Below, in pieces: positions 48,471-59,340 of a DNA stretch of 64,000 nucleotides (positions within the stretch are counted from its first letter, which is position 1; each line of letters opens with the position of its first letter). The notes under the pieces are model-generated. The model saw nothing but the letters and a program-made list of their open reading frames with translations, was not told the DNA's origin and ran no database searches. The stretch covers positions 24,337,224 through 24,401,223 of the forward strand of contig OW121741.1 of the NCBI GenBank assembly GCA_933228675.1, given 5' to 3'. The position numbers were made by a program, and so were the translations under genes. This DNA is from Stomorhina lunata. Lineage: Eukaryota; Arthropoda; Insecta; Diptera; Rhiniidae.

Positions 48471-50527
48471 AAAAGTGGTACTGTCCGGCTTATTGCAGTG
48501 TCCGGAACAGTATTTTATATGTAAATAAACCTCACTCTTTAGATTCTGTCAGATCTCAAACTATATGATATCAAAATTAATTCTCTTGCTTTATTGTAGA
48601 GGCTTCATGTTAAAAATTTGCTTCACAAATGGAATTGATGATCCATTAAATTTGTTAATGTTATTTTATGAGGCATCTGAAAATCCAACTCATTAGGTTA
48701 TTTTTAATATGATTTTCGTAGCACAACGTATGCAACATAATCCTGTTCCCCAGTGTAATTTTAAACAGTCTAACACCTTTAGGTTATCTAGAAATACCCA
48801 AAACAAATACATCAATTCATCTGTCGAATTAAGGCAACAAACGTTAATGAACTGAAGAATCTGCCCCCATAAATTCTACTTAATTTCCAGGCTTTCGATG
48901 AAAGACATTTTAAGAATAAACCACAATTAATTTTTTTTTTTTTGGGAAAAAAACATAAATTATGCGCCTAATGATAATTTACGTAGCATATATGAATTTG
49001 TTAATGTATAAAGCTTGGCAAATTTAATTATAGCAGCCATGAAAACATATATTTAGGAAAGTAGAGTTGATTATAGTGTATATAGTTACGAGAGTCAAAA
49101 ATGGTTCCAAAACAAAGAATGACAGGCGACATAATAAAAACTCAAATAATTATAGAGTAATAGCGGCATCAAGGGGGGAGGGAGACTGTTTGTTCTAAAA
49201 AGGAAACTTTATTTCTAAAAAAAGCAAAAGGATAATAAGACAGGGTGTTACAAATGTGTAAAACTGCAATTAGCTAGATTTATGATTATCCTTGTTAAGC
49301 ACAAACACCCATAATTTCTGGCAATTTAATGTCAATGTCAAAACTAACCCTCAAAACATTTCCGATTTGACACAATGCACAAAAAAATCGAATGAACGAA
49401 TTTGAGCACATGAAAATTAAGTACCAAAATAAATAATATTCAAGCATAAAAGGATCATAGGGTTGAAATTTCGTATAACATACAAAGACCTAAGAAGGGT
49501 CCAGCAATAAATTTCGAATACAAAAAAGCAATAATCATAATTTATGGTTAAAGAGCCCGGCAAAAAAAAAGGCCATAAAATCAAATTGAAATCTGCTTGA
49601 AATATGATACAAAATTGTATTGAAAATATATTAAATTAGGACAAAGGGCGGGTTGATTGTGTAACATACAAAACATTTTATTCAAAGTAATTCTACCTTT
49701 TGAAATATCTGTTAGCAACCCTATATTATTAATATGGGGTGTTGATAGTTGACACTGTGTAGGCAAACCGCATTGACAATAAAAACCTTACAAGCCGCAA
49801 ACATATGCCTGCAAGTCATATTTTCTGCTATTAAATTCATTTTTTCCTCTTACCCAGCCTGTCAATTAAAAAAAAAAAAAAAGCAAAAAATACTGACATC
49901 TTTCCAAATGACAGCTAGGCTGTCATTAATGTTTTTCTAAACAAAATGAATAAAACTCACTCGTATCATATTTACAACCAACACGAGTAGTCTTCACTTT
50001 AGTACATGCCTGGAATCTCATTGTCAAGAGTTAAAGTGCGAAAAAATAATGGCTTTGCAAACAATAACAAAAATATCAAATACTCCTCTACTTTAGTATA
50101 CATTACTTTGGTGACACCCATCCATATTCGTATTTTATAAGCGAACACATGTGTAAACCCTTTAGGCTTCTTGTCATTTTATTCAAAATGTTTTATTTCA
50201 TTTTGAGTGACAGAGGAAGTCGTAAAGTAAATAATATTGAAATTGTTTGCGAATGTTATTAATTTCTCAAATTTCTGAAATTGTAGTTGAAGGTTAAAGG
50301 GGAAACTGTTTTTGGTGACCATTATTTTAGTACACACCTAACACAGTTACATGAACCAGTAATTCCAAGTTTTAAAATCTAACCGCACTTCTTCAAAATT
50401 GAATAGAGCTTTCCTAAATATGGTGTAACAGTAATTGAAATAAAAAATCTGACTTCAAAATTGAGGTAAAAGTAATCGAAACACTAAAAGTAACAACATA
50501 GGGGCAAAAATCTAATAGTTTTAATCA
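48471..50527. other. Unique AT-rich DNA, no gene seen
   Basis: Stop-rich. Homopolymer runs at 48930 (T) and 49868 (A). Short frames at 49581-49766 and 49749-49940 have no recognisable domain. I see no element termini between the family 1 end and the CAGGGACCG start. Confidence 0.5.
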
Positions 50528-51205
50528 GGGACCGAAAATAACTATTATTTTTGATTAAAAAAAGCAACCGCAAGAAAATGTCAGAGAATAAAACCAAAAA
50601 AATGTTGATAGTCTTGGACCAAGTTTTTATAAAATGCGATGATTTTTAAAAAACTGATTTTTATTTTTTAGAAAAAAATAACAGTTATTTTTTGATTTTT
50701 ATTTTTTAGAAAAAAATAGCAGTTATTTTTTGATTTTTATTTTTTTGAGCAAAAATAATAGTTATTTTTCACTTTTATTTTTTCGAGCAAAAATAAAAGT
50801 TATTTTTAAACTTTTATTTTTTTTAAGCAAAAATAACAGTTATTTTTGACTTTTATTATTTCGAGCATGAGTATTTTTTCGAGCAAAAATAACAGTTATT
50901 TTTGACTTTAATTTTTTCAAGCAAGAATAAAAGTTATTTTTTTACTTTTATTTTTTCGAGCAGAAATAAAAGTTATTTTTCTGTTTTCAACCCTAATTAT
51001 GATCGCAAAACTCAACTCCATTAATTTTTGAGCATATGCAAATAATTTTCACTGAAAAATTGTCTTTGTTTGAAAAAAATTTTCAATGAATTTATCATGA
51101 ATTCAAACAAAAATAACTTTTATTTCTGCTCGAAAAAATAAAAGTCAAAAAATAACTTTTATTTTCTGACTTTTACGATAAAAGTTATAACAGTTACGGT
51201 CCCTG
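50528..51205. mobile_element. Possible hAT-type non-autonomous element with inverted ends
   Basis: The left end CAGGGACCGAAAATAACT at 50528 and the right end ending AGTTACGGTCCCTG at 51205 are inverted (CAGGGACCG exact, then a partial match). Inner sequence near both ends is rich in AAAATAACAGTTATTTTT-like motifs in opposite orientations (50640-50985 and 51108-51195). CAGGG ends are common in hAT elements, which make 8-bp duplications. The flanking octamers TTTTTAAT and GTATTAAT match at only six of eight positions, so the target duplication is weak. No transposase is encoded. Confidence 0.5.
50645..50985. repeat. Degenerate 45-50-bp tandem repeat (about 7 units)
   Basis: Repeated blocks of TTTTATTTTTTCGAGCAAAA followed by ATAACAGTTATTTTTGAC, with spacing of about 45-50 bp. 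The core AAAATAACAGTTATTTT is nearly palindromic. Inverted counterparts occur at 51108-51160. The array lies inside the inverted-end element above. Confidence 0.8.
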
Positions 51206-51796
51206 GTATTAATTCCTTTTAAACCGACTTTCAACTCGTATAATTTTTGTACTCTGAGGATTTTGGAAAATCTAATTACAGATTTGATTTTCCAAGACAC
51301 AAAATCTTGGTAGCGCAAGTTTACACTTCTTAGCGTAATTGGCATGCAAATTTAAAAAAACGTAAAAAAATCGAATGAAGCATTCACGTTTTTTTCATAC
51401 TTCGTCTTCCTCTTCATTCGTTTTAACATTTGGACCCAAGTCGTTGTTCTATGAAATAGACACCATTCTTAGGAATGAATCCGTTGCCTGTAAATTTTTC
51501 GTTTTCGCCACTTTTTAAATGTTTTCTCATATTTTTCGGCCACCTCAAAGAATTTTAAAAAATTCGTTAAGAATAGGTAGATTTTTCATTTGATTATTTC
51601 TCATTAATTTCTAAACTACCGCGTAAAATGCGTTTTTTGGCCATTTAAAATCCAAATCGAAAATCATTTTTTTCTAAAATTTTTTGAAGATTTTGAAAAT
51701 CGTGTAAATAACTCTTTTTACTATGTATAATTGTTTCTAACCACAACAATCAATAGTCGATTTAAAAAGAAAATACCCCTAATGTATATTTTAGAC
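51206..51796. other. Unique AT-rich DNA, no gene seen
   Basis: No recognisable coding or mobile feature. The 66-codon minus frame ending at 51145 overlaps the preceding element and is unsupported. Confidence 0.45.
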
Positions 51797-51814
51797 TGTA
51801 TCCATGTGGATACA
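51797..51814. repeat. 18-bp near-palindrome, left member of a pair
   Basis: TGTATCCATGTGGATACA, palindromic but for the centre. A near-identical perfect palindrome lies at 52342-52359. The two bracket the mariner relic. They may be sub-terminal parts of a larger element or a chance pair. Confidence 0.65.
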
Positions 51815-51845
51815 TACTTGGTTTATGTTAAAGAAAATTGCTAGT

Positions 51846-52195
51846 ATTGAGTGTTTTTGTTTTAAGAGTGTCACAAATTATCAGCACTGCTCTTTTGACC
51901 TCCCATTTAGCAGCTGATAGTTACTTTATGTTAAGTTTGCTTTAACATTTTTTATATGCGCCGCCAATTCGGAAAATGGAACGGAATTAAGCAGGATGAA
52001 GCCCATTTCATATTGAATGTTTTCGTACCACAACTAGGTGGCATTAATCTTGCTAAAATTTGGTTTCTACAAAATGGGCCAATTGAGTTACTCAAAGAAA
52101 CTTTTGATAAAAACATAATTTCATGTAATGGCCCAATTAATCGGCCACCAAGATCGTGTGATTTAACCTCTTTGAATTGTTTTCTTTAAAGGAAA
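51846..52195 (+). pseudogene. Internally deleted mariner-type transposase relic
   Basis: The leader from GAGTGTTTTTGTTTT through GCAGCTGATAG resembles the 5' end of the mariner at 12.4-13.7 kb, read on the opposite strand there. The frame 51956-52189 then reads R-R-Q-F-G-K-W, DEAHF (first catalytic aspartate), FVPQLGGINLAKIWF, LLKETFDKNIIS and RPPRSCDLTSLNCFL. Large parts are missing: the N-terminal helix-turn-helix regions, the stretch between the first aspartate and F-V-P-Q-L, and the second aspartate with its surroundings. The third aspartate is changed (TSLN for TPLD). It belongs to the same family but is a different, older copy, and is certainly inactive. Confidence 0.85.
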
Positions 52196-52619
52196 TCACT
52201 ATTCAAAGAGTTGATTTAATAAAAATTTACCATAAATGTAAAACTAATCGATTTATTTTATTTCTTTTTTAAAATCAGATTTTTTTAAAATAAGACTTAA
52301 TTTTTAATTTTGTATCATCATTTTCAACCAAAACTTGCATTTGTATCCATATGGATACATGCATGCTTAAAAAATCAGCTCAGCTTTTTTTGCTCAAAAA
52401 AGAAAACTTTTAATGCAAAAAGGTGAAATAAATATTTTGCTTTATATTGACGTTGAGAAAGACGTAAAAATTAAAATTGTTTTTTTGATACAATGTGGTA
52501 CGCTAAAGGCCAAAATTCTATAGGTCAAATGTGGACCAACAATTTAACAAGTTTTCCTTAAGTCTTAAAGACATACATATAATTGTATGTGCTTAATTTC
52601 GAGATTTTAGTAGATTTTT
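52196..52619. other. Unique AT-rich DNA around the second palindrome
   Basis: No coding region seen. The end of the mariner relic cannot be placed because no inverted terminal repeat is visible after 52195. Confidence 0.45.
52342..52359. repeat. 18-bp perfect palindrome, right member of a pair
   Basis: TGTATCCATATGGATACA is its own reverse complement. It differs from the motif at 51797-51814 by one base. Confidence 0.75.
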
Positions 52620-53575
52620 GTCATTTCCGACTGAGGGCCTGCTATGGGAGCTAGGGCCAATTGTGAATCGATTGCTACCAATCGGTTTATATTTATTTAC
52701 AAAATATTTATCTGTGCAAAGTTTTGGTAATATAATGCAATTACCTTAAGATATATAAGCGTTTTTGTGATTTTTTGGGTCTTTTAAAGACTTTTAAAAA
52801 AATGTCTTGTATGGGAGGTATGGTCAAGACCGATTACTTAAAAAGTAGGCACGCTGGTTTTGGTTACCATAAGCAATACTAATGCTAAATATTAAACTTG
52901 TGGCTGTAAAGGGCCAACAATTTTATTACGGGAAGACATCTTTTAAAATCAACTCCGTATAATCAACTCATTAAGTGATTCTAAGTCGTTTGATATACTA
53001 AAAGGTGGATCTCATACCAATATTTCTAAGCATTACAGACGTCAGCACAAACCCAATTAAGGGTATCTTGTATACGGTGGTGAAGGATATATTAAAAAAC
53101 AATAATAAGTGGATATCCAAATTAATCATTTGGCTTAGAGATTATCAGATGCCTTCAAAGTTGAGTGCATCCATATGGACAGAATATAACGCATTGCTAA
53201 ATCATGACCTTCCACATAGTTTTTCCTATCGGTTTTGCGTCTGTGTTGGGAAGTGGTACCTATGGGAAGTACCATTAATAATGGACCTATTTTGACGAAT
53301 TTCAATAGCCATGGCCCCACTATCAAAAAAATCTATCTGTGCCAAATTTAATCAAATTATCTTTGGAGTTGCGACCTGTAGTTTGATTACAAGGTTTACG
53401 TGGGGGTCCAACCAGCCAGACGGACGGACGGACGGACGGATGAACGGACATCGCTAAATCGACTCAGAAAGTGATTCTAAGCCTATTGGTATACTAAAAG
53501 ACAAATAATTCTTTGCGTTAATACATCAACGCAATCTTATAATACCCTTTCCACCTATAGTGGTAAAGGCTATAC
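52620..53575 (+). mobile_element. Family 2 dispersed element, two 3' ends in tandem
   Basis: Shares blocks with the minus-strand copy at 57.95-58.68 kb: TATGGGAGCTAGGGCCAA, CTATCAAAAAAATCTAT, GTGCCAAATTTAATCAAATT, GACGGACGGACGG, ATCGACTCAGAAAGTGATTC, TTGGTATACTAAAAG and ATAATACCCTTT. A decayed 3' end set (AAGTGATTCTAAG, TTGATATACTAAAAGGTGG, GTATACGGTGGTGAAGG) sits at about 52970-53090 and a second, better one at about 53450-53575, so two copies or a tandem structure are present. It has a short GACGG tract at about 53415-53440. No transposase. The frames at 53005-53326 are by-products. Confidence 0.8.
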
Positions 53576-54544
53576 AAATTCTACGCACACATACGTCAAT
53601 TTTATTTATTTAACATCGACGGTGTACCAAGGCTCCAGGGCTTAACTATGGATATTCAAAATACGTTTTAAATATTCAAACAAAGCTTCATCTGCGTTTG
53701 ATACTATTGTATGCATATTTATAGCCACCACTGTTAAACTTTAGATCCTACTCATGTTTACATACCTAATGACTTTTCGAAAACTTTTTGCAGAGTTTCC
53801 CAAAAAAATAAATCAAATGAACATGATGTTTCACATAAGAACAAAAAAAAAAACGGAGAAAAGGATCCATCTAGAAATAACAAAACATGAGTATGACATG
53901 CAGAATATAATAAAAACCCTTGTCAAACATAGCAAAATTTTTGACATAAAGCATAAAGTACCACAACAACAATAACAACAAAAAGAAAAGAACAATAATA
54001 AAATAATAACAAAAACAGCAACGAAAAATTGTAACCATTGGCATAAATGTCAAAATCATGCTCTCATGCATGAGAACAGCAACAGCAAAATGAAAAGTAA
54101 AGAAATAAAATATAGAAAAATTTAATAATAATATTTTGCATGTAACCAAATGATTACAAAGTAAAAGAAAATGACAAATGACAACTTCAATTAGTAGCAA
54201 ACCAAAAATTTTTGCCTGAAAATGCAGAAATAAAAGGAAAAAAACAGAATAAATTTTTAATACAATTTATTATAAAAATTTGTGAAAAAATGTGACAGCA
54301 CCAAGAGAAAAAAAATTGTGGAGTCAAGGGAGGGTTTTCGGGAATGAAAGAACAACAAGACCAAATGACACGCAAAACAACAAGTTAAAATCACACAAAT
54401 GTATGTATGTATCTGGGAAATATTGAAAAAATATTTTGAAAAACTTTGTTCATATGTGGTAGTAAGAAGATATGAGTAAAAGGAGGAAAAACTAAGAGCC
54501 CCGTGATGGTCCCTTTTCACCGGGTACAAGACTAAATTAGAGAA
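53576..54544. other. Unique A-rich DNA, no gene seen
   Basis: Contains AAC/ACA-rich low-complexity stretches (53960-54020, 54075-54110). Frames at 53754-53975, 53871-54200, 54187-54375 and 54257-54529 overlap each other on opposite strands and show F/L/C- or K-rich low-complexity translations without recognised domains. Confidence 0.5.
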
Positions 54545-56390
54545 TTAATGTGACTTGTCCTGTCGTTATTTTTTTATAGAAACTTTTACTATCATGAGCT
54601 CTTTATAGAAAACACATATCGTTGGTCTCATGTAAAAAGGCCCTAACTCACACTTTATTCGAATTTGATTTTTGTTTGTGGTTCCAATGCATTTAACGCA
54701 AATACTCGTATAGATAACTTTAATATCTGAAGCTTTCTAAAGAACTGTTTGTATTAAAAATTCCTATATAAAGCTTTCGCTGTCGAAAGGATTTCCTATA
54801 GAAAAATTTCTATATCTAATGCATTCCTACTCGTATAGATAACTTTAATATCTGAAGCTTTCTAAAAAAAACTGTTTATATTAAAAATTCCTGTATAAAA
54901 CTTTCGATGTCGAAAGGATTTCTATAATAAACATTTGATATGGAAAGATTGTTTTCTTATATAAAACTTTCCTATAGAAGACTTTCAATATCAAAAGCTT
55001 TCCTATAGATACATTTGATATAAAAAGCTTTCAACTAAAAACATTCTATATCGAAAGCATTAAAAAAAAAGATTTCCTTTATAAAACTTCCGATGTCAGA
55101 AGGTTTCCTATAATAAATTTTTGATATTGAAAGATTTTCTATAAAAAACTTTCGATATCAAAAGATTTCTTATATAAAACTTTTGTCATCAAAATATTTC
55201 GGTTTGAAACCTTTTATATTAACAGATTTACTAAATGTAACTTTTAAAGCTTTCTACTAAAAACATTCCATATCAAGAGCTTTCTACATAAATTGATGTC
55301 GGAGGGCTAATAAACATTCGATATCGAAAGATTTTCTATAGAAAACTTATGATTTCCTTAATAAAGCTTTGAATATCAAAAGATTTCTTATAAAAACAAT
55401 CGAAATCAAACTTTCAATATCGAAAGCTTTCCTATAGAAAAAACTTTTTTATCGAATGATTTCCTGTAGAAAACTTTTAATATCAAAAGATCTCCTGCAG
55501 GAAGTATTCGCTACGAAAGATTTTTTTCTTATATAAAACTTTCCTATAGAAAACTTTCAATATCAAAAGCTTTCCTATAGATACATTTGATGCATATAAA
55601 AAGCCTTCAACTAAAACACTCCATATCAAAAGCATTCCAAAAGCAGATTTTCTTTATAAAACTTCCGATGTTAAAAGCTTTCCCATAATAAACTTTTGAT
55701 ATCAAAAGATTTTCTATAGAAAACTTCGGATATCAGAAGATTTCTTATATAAAACTTTTGTCATCAAAATATTTCGGATTGAAGCCTTTTATATTAACAG
55801 ATTTACTAAATGTAACTTTTAAAGCTTTCTACTAAAAACATTCTATAAAAAACTTTTAATATTGAAAGATTTTTTATAGAAAACTTTCGATATCAAAAGA
55901 TTTCTTATATAAAACTTTTGTCATCAAAATATTTCGGATTGAAACCTTTGATATTACATAACAGATTTGCTAAAAGTTAATTTTAATATCCAAAGCTTTC
56001 TACTAAAAACATTCCATATCAAGAGCTTTCTATATAAATTGATGTCGAAGGGCTTCCTATAATAAACTTTTGATATCGAAAGATTTTCTAAAGAAAACTT
56101 TTGATTTCCTTAATACAACTTTGAATATCGAAAGATTTCATATAGAAAACAATCGAAATCAAACTTTCATTATCGAAAGCTTTTCTATAGAAAAAAAAAA
56201 CTTTTGTGTCGAAACATTTCCTATAGAAAACTTTTAATATCAAAACTTCTCCTGTAGAAAGCATTAGCTACGAAAAATTTATTATTGCATACATTCGCTA
56301 TCGAAAGCTTTTCTACAGAAATCTTTAGCTTTTCTATAGAAAAAATTCGATATGTAAAGCTTTCCTTAATAAAATTTGTTTTGATCACTA
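54545..56390. repeat. Degenerate ~30-bp minisatellite with higher-order duplications
   Basis: Units of roughly 26-31 bp of the form TTTCCTATAGAAAACTTT followed by CGATATCAAAAG, highly variable. Kilobase- and hundred-base-scale duplications are visible. CGTATAGATAACTTTAATAT recurs at about 54708 and 54834. A block starting ATCAAAATATTTCGG occurs at about 55188, 55762 and 55922, each followed by TTTATATTAACAGATTT-like sequence and GCTTTCTACTAAAAACATTC. No frame spans it. Confidence 0.85.
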
Positions 56391-57944
56391 CAGAAAAATG
56401 CCCTAAGTTACATTCATGCTCCGAAATGAGACTACAAAATGCCCTATCTCAATTTAGTTGTTTACATGTTAAAATTAAAAAAAAAGTTTTGAGATCCAAA
56501 TTTATTCTTCGTTTTAATAAAAATCTGCATTTAAAAACGTAAAATTTTGTCAATCACTGCTTTAATCAAGCCTTTTTACATGAGACCATCGATATGTACT
56601 ATGATTTACATTTGACCCTCATACTTCTTAAAAAAGGCCCAAAAATTTAAAAGTACCTTGAAATTCTTCTCCTTTATCCCCTACCACTCACACAGCGGCA
56701 TGTTCACATTCACTCGGTCGCAAAACAAATTCTACTCATTTTTATGATAACATGTGATGACAGTGATGATGGGTTTGCAAAAGAACTGTCATTTCTCATG
56801 TCATGCATTTATGAAAAATTATGGGCTTATGTCAATAAAAACGACAATGATTGATTTGACACCAGGCCAAAAGCATTAAAATGTGAAAATTATTATTTGT
56901 GTAAACACAACAACATTCATTCACTCAGTCACACGAAGACGAAAAACAAAACGCAAAAATTTGTGCAAACAACGATGACGACAACGAACGAAAAAAATCG
57001 TATAGAGAATATTTTTCTTATATCTTTTTTTTTAGTAAATACCACTTTCACAAGGGGACAAAGGGGTGTTTTTGGGGTGGTACTTTATAGGTTTTCGCAC
57101 AATATCATAGATTTTACTAAAAAGGGGTTGCCATAGTGTAAAATGTTAAGTAAACAGTTTTCCTCGTTTTGTTTCTCTATTAGACTTATGTCAATGTTAC
57201 GCACTAATGAAGACAAATATTTTTCTATTTGTTTTTATCCTTTTATTTCATTACTTTTCTTTTTTGTGTGTGTGTGTTGTGGCAAAAGTTTACTATTTCT
57301 ATTTGTATTTTGTTTTTTTTTTTTTGTGTTTATTTTTCCTTTTAGCCCAGGGCCATATATTAAGAGCACACTCTAGTCTCTCTGAAATTGCAAACATTTG
57401 TCAACATTTGTCAGTTATGTCAATTTTTTGACAGTTTTCTATTTTGTTATTTGTCAAAAACCGAAACTAAATTGTGGCATAATAAGGACTTTTGTAAAAA
57501 AATGGCAGCAGGTGATGGCGAGGGTTGATGTTTTGTAAAAAAGCCCTAAAGAATTTTGTGGTTATTGGAGTACGGTTCAATAATGGATTGTAGAAGAAGG
57601 ATTTTTTCTTAGAAGTTGGAAATAAATTAAAATAAGTTTAAATATTTTTTTTTCTTTCATAAGAAACCAGAAATTTTGTCTTATGCTGTAAGAGAAAGGG
57701 TTATTTCAAAATAAGAATTTGAAAGTTTCACTTTTATGATTTTTAAGTTTTTTAAAGCAAACCAAAAAAATATCATGAGTGCCGATAATGACCCTTCTTT
57801 TTTAAAGGCGACCTGAATATTTGTTGGTTTCGTCGCTATTTTGATGATGATATCAACCTACATATATCTTCTTAGTGTCGTATATGGAATTCCATGTTAA
57901 TTGCTGATGTACTTACAGGCAGTTTGTACCCAATCTCATAAGTC
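56391..57944. other. Unique DNA, less repetitive; no gene seen
   Basis: Frames of 74-85 codons (56285-56542, 56897-57136, 57143-57376, 57207-57431) lack recognised domains and are AT- or T-run driven. A segment at about 56750-56880 is of higher complexity, with TGACAGTGATGATGGG and AATGATTGATTTGACA, motifs resembling fly Exd/Hth-type homeodomain sites. This hint is weak and unproven. Confidence 0.4.
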
Positions 57945-58680
57945 CATTTATTATACCCTTCACCAACATAGTTGGAAAGGGTATTATAAGTTTGTGCTGA
58001 TGTATGTAACTCATAGAAATATTTGTTTTGACCCACTTTTTAGTATACCAATATTCTTAGAATCACTTTCTGAGTCGATTCTGAGTCCGTCCGTCCGTCT
58101 GGACGGCTGGCTGGACCCATGTAATCAAACAGGTCGCAATTCTAAAGATAATTTGATGAAATTTGGCACAGATCATTTTTTTTTTTGATAGTGGGACCAT
58201 GGCTATTGGAATTCGTCAAAAGAGGTCCATTACTTATGGTACCTGTCATAGGTCCCAATTCCCGGAATTGATATATTGGCCACAAATTTCAATATTTTCA
58301 TGAAATTTAAAACAAATACTGCTCATGTAAATTTAAATTAGGTACAGCTCATGTAAATTAAATTATAGCTCCCATACAAACTCTTCTATCAAAACGCACT
58401 AAATGAGACAAAAATCACTAAACGCTTGAAAATCTGAAGATAATGGGAAAGATTAAGTTTATTTTTTGCATAGATAATTTATATAACAAGTGTAATTATT
58501 TTCCAATCTTCGATATAATCGGTCCACATTTGACCCTAGCTCTTATATAAGTCCACATGACGGAAATAGCATAAATATATAAGTTTTTATAAAATGTTTG
58601 TATTATTAAGCAAAAATAACACCTTTGACCTTAGTGGTGAAGGGTATTGCATGGTCGGGCTTGACCGACTATAGCACTTT
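57945..58680 (-). mobile_element. Family 2 dispersed element, minus strand
   Basis: On the minus strand it begins with a hairpin GTCGG-TCAAGC-CCGAC (58648-58663) followed by AATACCCTTCACCACTAAGG. It contains repeated GAGCTAGGGTCAAATGTGG-type blocks, then CAGACGGACGGACGGAC (about 58085-58103), ATCGACTCAGAAAGTGATTC and TTGGTATACTAAAAAGTGGG. It ends TATAATACCC at about 57950-57980, where AAGGGTATTATAA and TTATACCCTT form a stem. It corresponds block by block to the copy at 53.1-53.58 kb. No coding capacity. The 95-codon plus frame at 57901-58188 is a by-product. Confidence 0.85.
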
Positions 58681-59340
58681 CTTAATTGTTTTTGATTTCA
58701 CGGTATTTATATTGTAATATTTTCAGTATAAATTTGTCGTTGCTAATATCAAAAGTTTCCTATATATTATTAGTGTTGAACCTTTGAACCGTCAATATCA
58801 TTTCTCTCTACATTCCATTTCGATTAAATTTTCCAATAAAATTTCCTATTTCCGTAGAACTACAAATTAATTATTCTGAGCCATATTTGATAAATCTTGT
58901 TTTTCCTAAGAAAGTCTTTATCTATTCCAACATAGCAACCCGTATTCACAATTTGCCAAATTTTGTTTTTGGTTGCATCGTGTGTATGCCTATTTTTGAT
59001 AACAAATCCTGCTGTATTTGAGGTTTCATAAAAATAAAAAATTTAGTTCTTTGATGTTCAATTGATGGTGTCTGTATGATAGTTTCGTGATTTTATCCGT
59101 TTAGCTTAAGCTGTAACTGTATTTCTTTAGCGATGTCTTTGGTATACAAAAATTGTTGCGCTTATGGTTTCATTGTTGGCAGAGAGTGTTTGAAACAATT
59201 AATCTTAACTCGTTCCGATCATGTTTCCGAAAGTCCATTTAGTTTTTAGTCGGTAGTTAGTTTCAAATTTCATTTGATAAAAAATGTTATTAATTATTTC
59301 TAAATCTGGTCTATGACCTATGAAATAGGGCACAGTGCCC
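58681..59340. other. Unique AT-rich DNA, no gene seen
   Basis: No coding or RNA feature recognised between the family 2 element and the foldback element. Confidence 0.45.

Noticed and set aside
53871..54529. Hydrophobic minus-strand frames that could be small membrane proteins
   Set aside because: F/L/C-rich translation comes from A-rich low-complexity DNA; several frames overlap and no family or gene context supports them.
57143..57431. Two overlapping hydrophobic plus-strand frames
   Set aside because: Driven by T runs and a GTGTGTGTG patch; overlapping frames are equally plausible, which argues against either.
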